From contig NZ_CP115465.1 of assembly GCF_027912535.1 (NCBI RefSeq), positions 2,026,001 to 2,090,000 of the forward strand: a DNA stretch of 64,000 nt, read 5' to 3'. The position numbers and the translations under genes were made by a program. Positions 60,862 to 64,000 of this stretch are shown piece after piece. This DNA is from Brevundimonas sp. NIBR11. GTDB lineage: Bacteria; Pseudomonadota; Alphaproteobacteria; Caulobacterales; Caulobacteraceae. Under the pieces are notes generated by a model. That model was not told the DNA's origin. It did no database searches and saw only the letters and a program-made list of their open reading frames with translations. How positions within the stretch are numbered: position 1 is the first letter of the stretch; each line of letters begins with the position of its first letter.

Positions 60862-62107
60862 CGTCGCAGGTTTTCCCGTCGCGGCCCGTCCGGAGGACCT
60901 GGGCTTCGACAGCGCCCGACTGGGACGCCTCGACGACTATATGGCCGGGATGGTCGCCGCCGGCCGCGTGGCCGGGGTGTCGACCCTGATCCTGCGCCAC
61001 GGCAAGGTGGTCGCGCACAGAACCCACGGGTCGGCCGTGCTGGGCGGGATCGCACCCCTGACGACCGACGCGGTCTTCCGCATCTATTCGATGACCAAGC
61101 CGATCGCGGCCGTGGCCATGATGATGCTGTTCGAGGAAGGCCGTTGGACCCTCGACGATCCGGTGTCGAAATTCATCCCCGAGTTCGCCGAGCTGAAAGT
61201 CTTCACGGGCGTGGGTCCGGATGGGGCGATGCTGGTCGAGGACGCCAGACGTCCGCCGACGATGCGAGAGGTGATGAGCCACACCGCCGGCTTCGCCTAC
61301 GGTCTGTTCCCCGACTTCCATCCGCTGGAGAAGGCCTATCTGGCTGAGCGGATCGCACGGCCCGAAGGCGTGCAGGCCTTCGTCGACCGCGTCGCGGCTC
61401 AGCCCCTGATGTTCCAGCCCGGGTCGGAGTGGTTCTATTCCGTGGCGTCTGGGATCCTGGGCGTCATCGTCAGCCGCATCTCGGGCCAGTCGTTCGGCGA
61501 GTTCCTGAAACAGCGCATCTTCGATCCGCTGGGCATGGTGGATACCGGGTTCGCCACCCAGGATCACAATGTCGACCGGCTGGTGACCTTCTATCAGGAC
61601 GACGGCGCGGGCGGGCTGAGAGAAGTGACCGAGGTGCTCGGCGCCCCGATCAATTCCTTCACCAGACCGCCCGAGTTCGAGGACGGCGGCGGCGGGCTGG
61701 TCTCGACGATCAGCGACTATGCCCGCTTCACCCAGATGATCCTGAACCGGGGCGAGCTGGACGGGGTGCGCATCCTGGCGCCCGTCACGGTCGAGCTGAT
61801 GGGGACCAACGTCATTCCCGACGCCGTCCTGGCGACCAGCCACCCGCTGCGGCTCCTGCCCTTCAATCCGGCCTTCGGCTTCGGGTTGGGTTTCTCGGTC
61901 ATGAAGGACCCGCGCCGGCTAGGATCGGTCGAGGGGCGCGGCACCCTGGCCTGGGGCGGCATGGGCGGGACCTGGTTCTGGATCGATCCCGAGAACGACC
62001 TGGTCTTCGTGGGCCTGATCCAGCGTCTGGCCGATCCGATCTCCGGCGAGTTCCGGGCCAAGGCGCGGACCTTCACCTACGCCGCCCTGACCCGGCCGGA
62101 ACTCTAA
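60854..62107 (+). CDS. Serine hydrolase, class C beta-lactamase-like (EstB/CubicO type)
   Basis: 417 residues, no signal peptide. Catalytic Ser79 and Lys82 in FRIYSMTKPIAA. The Tyr motif is YSV in EWFYSVASGIL rather than YxN. Third motif region LAWGGMGGTWFWIDPEN. Typical for esterases of the family rather than true beta-lactamases. Together with the hydrolase and GDSL genes it suggests ester or polyketide-like side-chain release. Confidence 0.9.
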   Translation: MADVAGFPVAARPEDLGFDSARLGRLDDYMAGMVAAGRVAGVSTLILRHGKVVAHRTHGSAVLGGIAPLTTDAVFRIYSMTKPIAAVAMMMLFEEGRWTLDDPVSKFIPEFAELKVFTGVGPDGAMLVEDARRPPTMREVMSHTAGFAYGLFPDFHPLEKAYLAERIARPEGVQAFVDRVAAQPLMFQPGSEWFYSVASGILGVIVSRISGQSFGEFLKQRIFDPLGMVDTGFATQDHNVDRLVTFYQDDGAGGLREVTEVLGAPINSFTRPPEFEDGGGGLVSTISDYARFTQMILNRGELDGVRILAPVTVELMGTNVIPDAVLATSHPLRLLPFNPAFGFGLGFSVMKDPRRLGSVEGRGTLAWGGMGGTWFWIDPENDLVFVGLIQRLADPISGEFRAKARTFTYAALTRPEL

Positions 62108-62158
62108 ACGTCATCCAACAACAGACGGGTCCAAAGGCCTGCAGTCGAGGAAACGAAA

Positions 62159-63499
62159 ATGACCACGGTTGATGTCGCCGACGACGTCGTCCCGCCCGAG
62201 CCCGGCGCATTCCGCAAGACGAAATGGAGCGTGGTCTGGCTTCTGACCATGACCCTGTTCTCGGCCCTCACGGTCGGCGGCCTGTTGGCGCCGATCCAGG
62301 AGGCGGTGAAGCTGGATCTCGGCCTGGACGACTTCCAGCTGGCGATGATCATCGGCACCGCGACGGCCATTCCCGCCGCCATCCTGTCCCTGCCCATCGC
62401 CTGGATGGTCGACCATTCGACGCGGACCCGGCTCCTGATCATCCTGTCGGCCTGCTGGGCTCTCGGGACGATCGGCACGGCCTTCGTTCAGGACTTCTAC
62501 GGCCTGTTCGCCGCGCGTCTGATTGCGGGGATCGGAGCGGCGACGGCCTTCCCTGTGCTGATCTCGCTGCTGGCCGACGTGTGCATGCCGCAGAGGCGCG
62601 GTCGGGCGATGCTGCTGGTGTCGATCGGCGCCTGGGCCGGGGCGGCCGCCGCCTTCGCCATCGGCGGGACGCTGTTCGGCTGGCTGGAGGCCAATCCGAC
62701 GGCCTTTGTCCAGAACATGCCGCCGTGGCGGGAGGCGCACCTGATCGTCGGCATCGGCGCGGCCATCCTGGTCCTGCCGCTGTTCCTGATCCGTGAGCCC
62801 GTGCGCCACGAGGTCCAACAGGCGAATCCGTCCCTGAAGGTGTCGCTGATCGCCTTCTGGAGGCGGCGGTATTTCCTCGGCTCGCTCTATGTCGGCAACT
62901 TCGCCGGCGCCCTGGCGGAGGGCGCCGCGGCGCTCTGGATCGGCTCGGTGCTGGTGCGTCAGTACGGTCAATCGCCCGGCGAGTTCGGGGGCTGGGTCGG
63001 ACTGGTGATCTTGGCGTCGGGCGTCATCGGCTCGATCATCGGAGGGATCAGCGCCGACATGGCTCAGAAGCTGAAGATGCGCGGCGGCATCCTGTTGCCG
63101 GCCGTCATCGCCACGGCCCTGAGCATTCCGGCCAGCGCCTATCCGATCATGCCGAACGTCACCCTGTTCGCCTGGGTGCTGCTGGCGCTCCTGACGGGCG
63201 GGGCCGTGGTCAACCTGGTCAACTCGGCGGCCATCGCCGTGCTCCTGCCCAACGAGGAGCGAGCGACCAGCCTGGCGGCCCTCGCCATCATCGGCAAATT
63301 CGTCGGCGGGCCGGTGACGGCGGGCATCATCGCCTGGATGACCGTCCTGTTCAAAGGACCGACGGGTCTGGGCGTGACCTTGACCTGGCTGGGCGTGGTG
63401 ACGGGCATCATCTCGCTGCTGGGCTACTGGGCGGCGATGCGGTTCGCGCCGCCGCCGGCCGCCGAGATCCTGCCCGACGCCCCGACCGCCGAGGTCTGA
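62159..63499 (+). CDS. Major facilitator superfamily transporter
   Basis: 446 residues with about twelve hydrophobic segments. Signature between helices 2 and 3: LPIAWMVDHSTRTRLLI; other segments include GLFAARLIAGIGAATAFPVLISLLADVC and GGPVTAGIIAWMTVLF. Probably imports the acid or sugar released by the neighbouring hydrolases, or exports a product; direction unknown. Followed one base later by the GDSL gene. Confidence 0.92.
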   Translation: MTTVDVADDVVPPEPGAFRKTKWSVVWLLTMTLFSALTVGGLLAPIQEAVKLDLGLDDFQLAMIIGTATAIPAAILSLPIAWMVDHSTRTRLLIILSACWALGTIGTAFVQDFYGLFAARLIAGIGAATAFPVLISLLADVCMPQRRGRAMLLVSIGAWAGAAAAFAIGGTLFGWLEANPTAFVQNMPPWREAHLIVGIGAAILVLPLFLIREPVRHEVQQANPSLKVSLIAFWRRRYFLGSLYVGNFAGALAEGAAALWIGSVLVRQYGQSPGEFGGWVGLVILASGVIGSIIGGISADMAQKLKMRGGILLPAVIATALSIPASAYPIMPNVTLFAWVLLALLTGGAVVNLVNSAAIAVLLPNEERATSLAALAIIGKFVGGPVTAGIIAWMTVLFKGPTGLGVTLTWLGVVTGIISLLGYWAAMRFAPPPAAEILPDAPTAEV

Positions 63500-63500
63500 G

Positions 63501-64000
63501 GTGAGCGATAGTCCCTTCACCCCGGCGGTCGGCATGGTCGACCGGCTGGACTCGAAAGGGTTCGGGCCGAGCGAGGAGGACTACGCTTTCGTCGAGGCCT
63601 ATCTGGCGCCGGGGGATTTCGATCCGGACTGGGCGGCGAAGCTGGCCGATCCGGAGCGGCGGGCGACGCGCGAGGCCCTGTCGGCGGAGAGGAAGGCGCG
63701 CGACTGGCCGGCGCTCAGCCAGTACCGCGAGGCGAACGAAGCGTTAGCGGGACAGGCGGTGGACGTCGTCTTCATCGGCGACTCGATCACCGAGTTCTGG
63801 TGCGTGGCCCAGCCGGACCTGTTCACCGGCGGAATCGTCAATCGCGGCATCAGCGGCCAGACCAGCCCGCAGATCCTGCTGCGTTTCATGGCCGATGTCG
63901 TCGCGTTGAAGCCAAAGGCCGTGCACATCCTGTGCGGCGGCAACGACATGGCCGGCAACACCGGGCCATCGACGGTCCGGGACTATCAGAACAACATCCT
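63501..64000 (+). CDS. SGNH/GDSL-type esterase, 3' end outside the window
   Basis: GTG at 63501, one base after the transporter stop, and open to the right edge (166 residues visible). Block I VVFIGDSITEFW with nucleophile Ser, block II NRGISGQTS with oxyanion Gly, block III HILCGGNDMAGN with oxyanion Asn. Block V with Asp-His is beyond the window. An N-terminal 80-residue extension precedes the fold, as in family members acting on acetylated carbohydrates or esters. Confidence 0.9.
   Translation, partial: MSDSPFTPAVGMVDRLDSKGFGPSEEDYAFVEAYLAPGDFDPDWAAKLADPERRATREALSAERKARDWPALSQYREANEALAGQAVDVVFIGDSITEFWCVAQPDLFTGGIVNRGISGQTSPQILLRFMADVVALKPKAVHILCGGNDMAGNTGPSTVRDYQNNI

Overview
The window looks like chromosomal DNA of a high-GC alphaproteobacterium of the Caulobacteraceae, most probably Brevundimonas or a close relative. 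Reasons: the flagellar gene order (motE-like, DUF6468, fliM, fliL divergent from flgF-flgG-flgA-flgH), a perfect sigma-54 promoter with a palindromic enhancer-like site in front of flgF, a CtrA-type TTAA-N7-TTAA box, and many TonB receptors. This placement is an inference from gene content; no 16S gene is present.

Layout. 1-6.4 kb: two divergent flagellar operons (motor/switch genes leftward, rod and ring genes rightward). 6.5-8.0 kb: three tandem, mutually similar small exported proteins of unknown function. 8.0-32.5 kb: a large Wzx/Wzy-type exopolysaccharide locus. It has an initiating sugar-phosphate transferase, a short periplasmic OPX export protein, a BTLCP cysteine peptidase, an outer-membrane beta-barrel, a BY-kinase co-polymerase, two O-antigen-polymerase/ligase-like membrane proteins, a SleB-type hydrolase, a flippase, UDP-galactopyranose mutase, seven glycosyltransferases and a UDP-glucose 4-epimerase. 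From 18.5 to 32.5 kb these are packed with 4-base, 8-base or slightly longer overlaps. 32.5-33.4 kb: a decayed flagellin gene and a tRNA-Ser(GGA).

33.4-37.4 kb: msrA, a YjbR-like protein, a methyltransferase and two more surface-glycan genes. 37.6-41.6 kb: a FecI/FecR/TonB-receptor signalling trio. 41.7-45.9 kb: a multi-step phosphorelay set (stand-alone receivers, a hybrid kinase with two receivers, an HPt protein, a LuxR-type regulator). 46.2-50.8 kb: a non-classical chaperone-usher fimbrial operon bracketed by two DUF4402 genes. 50.8-52.0 kb: an aminotransferase. 52.0-52.8 kb: a gene-free stretch with a 39-base G homopolymer, an inverted GC-rich repeat pair and a region rich in perfect hairpins that could be an unidentified structured RNA.

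52.8-64 kb: a catabolic/lipid-ester block. Leftward: GH2 beta-mannosidase and alpha/beta hydrolase. Rightward: TonB receptor, acyl-CoA synthetase, TetR regulator, serine hydrolase, MFS transporter and a GDSL esterase cut by the window edge. Palindromic operator-like sites lie between the two arms. The common theme of the window is the cell surface: motility, secreted polysaccharide, fimbriae and the signalling that probably switches between them.
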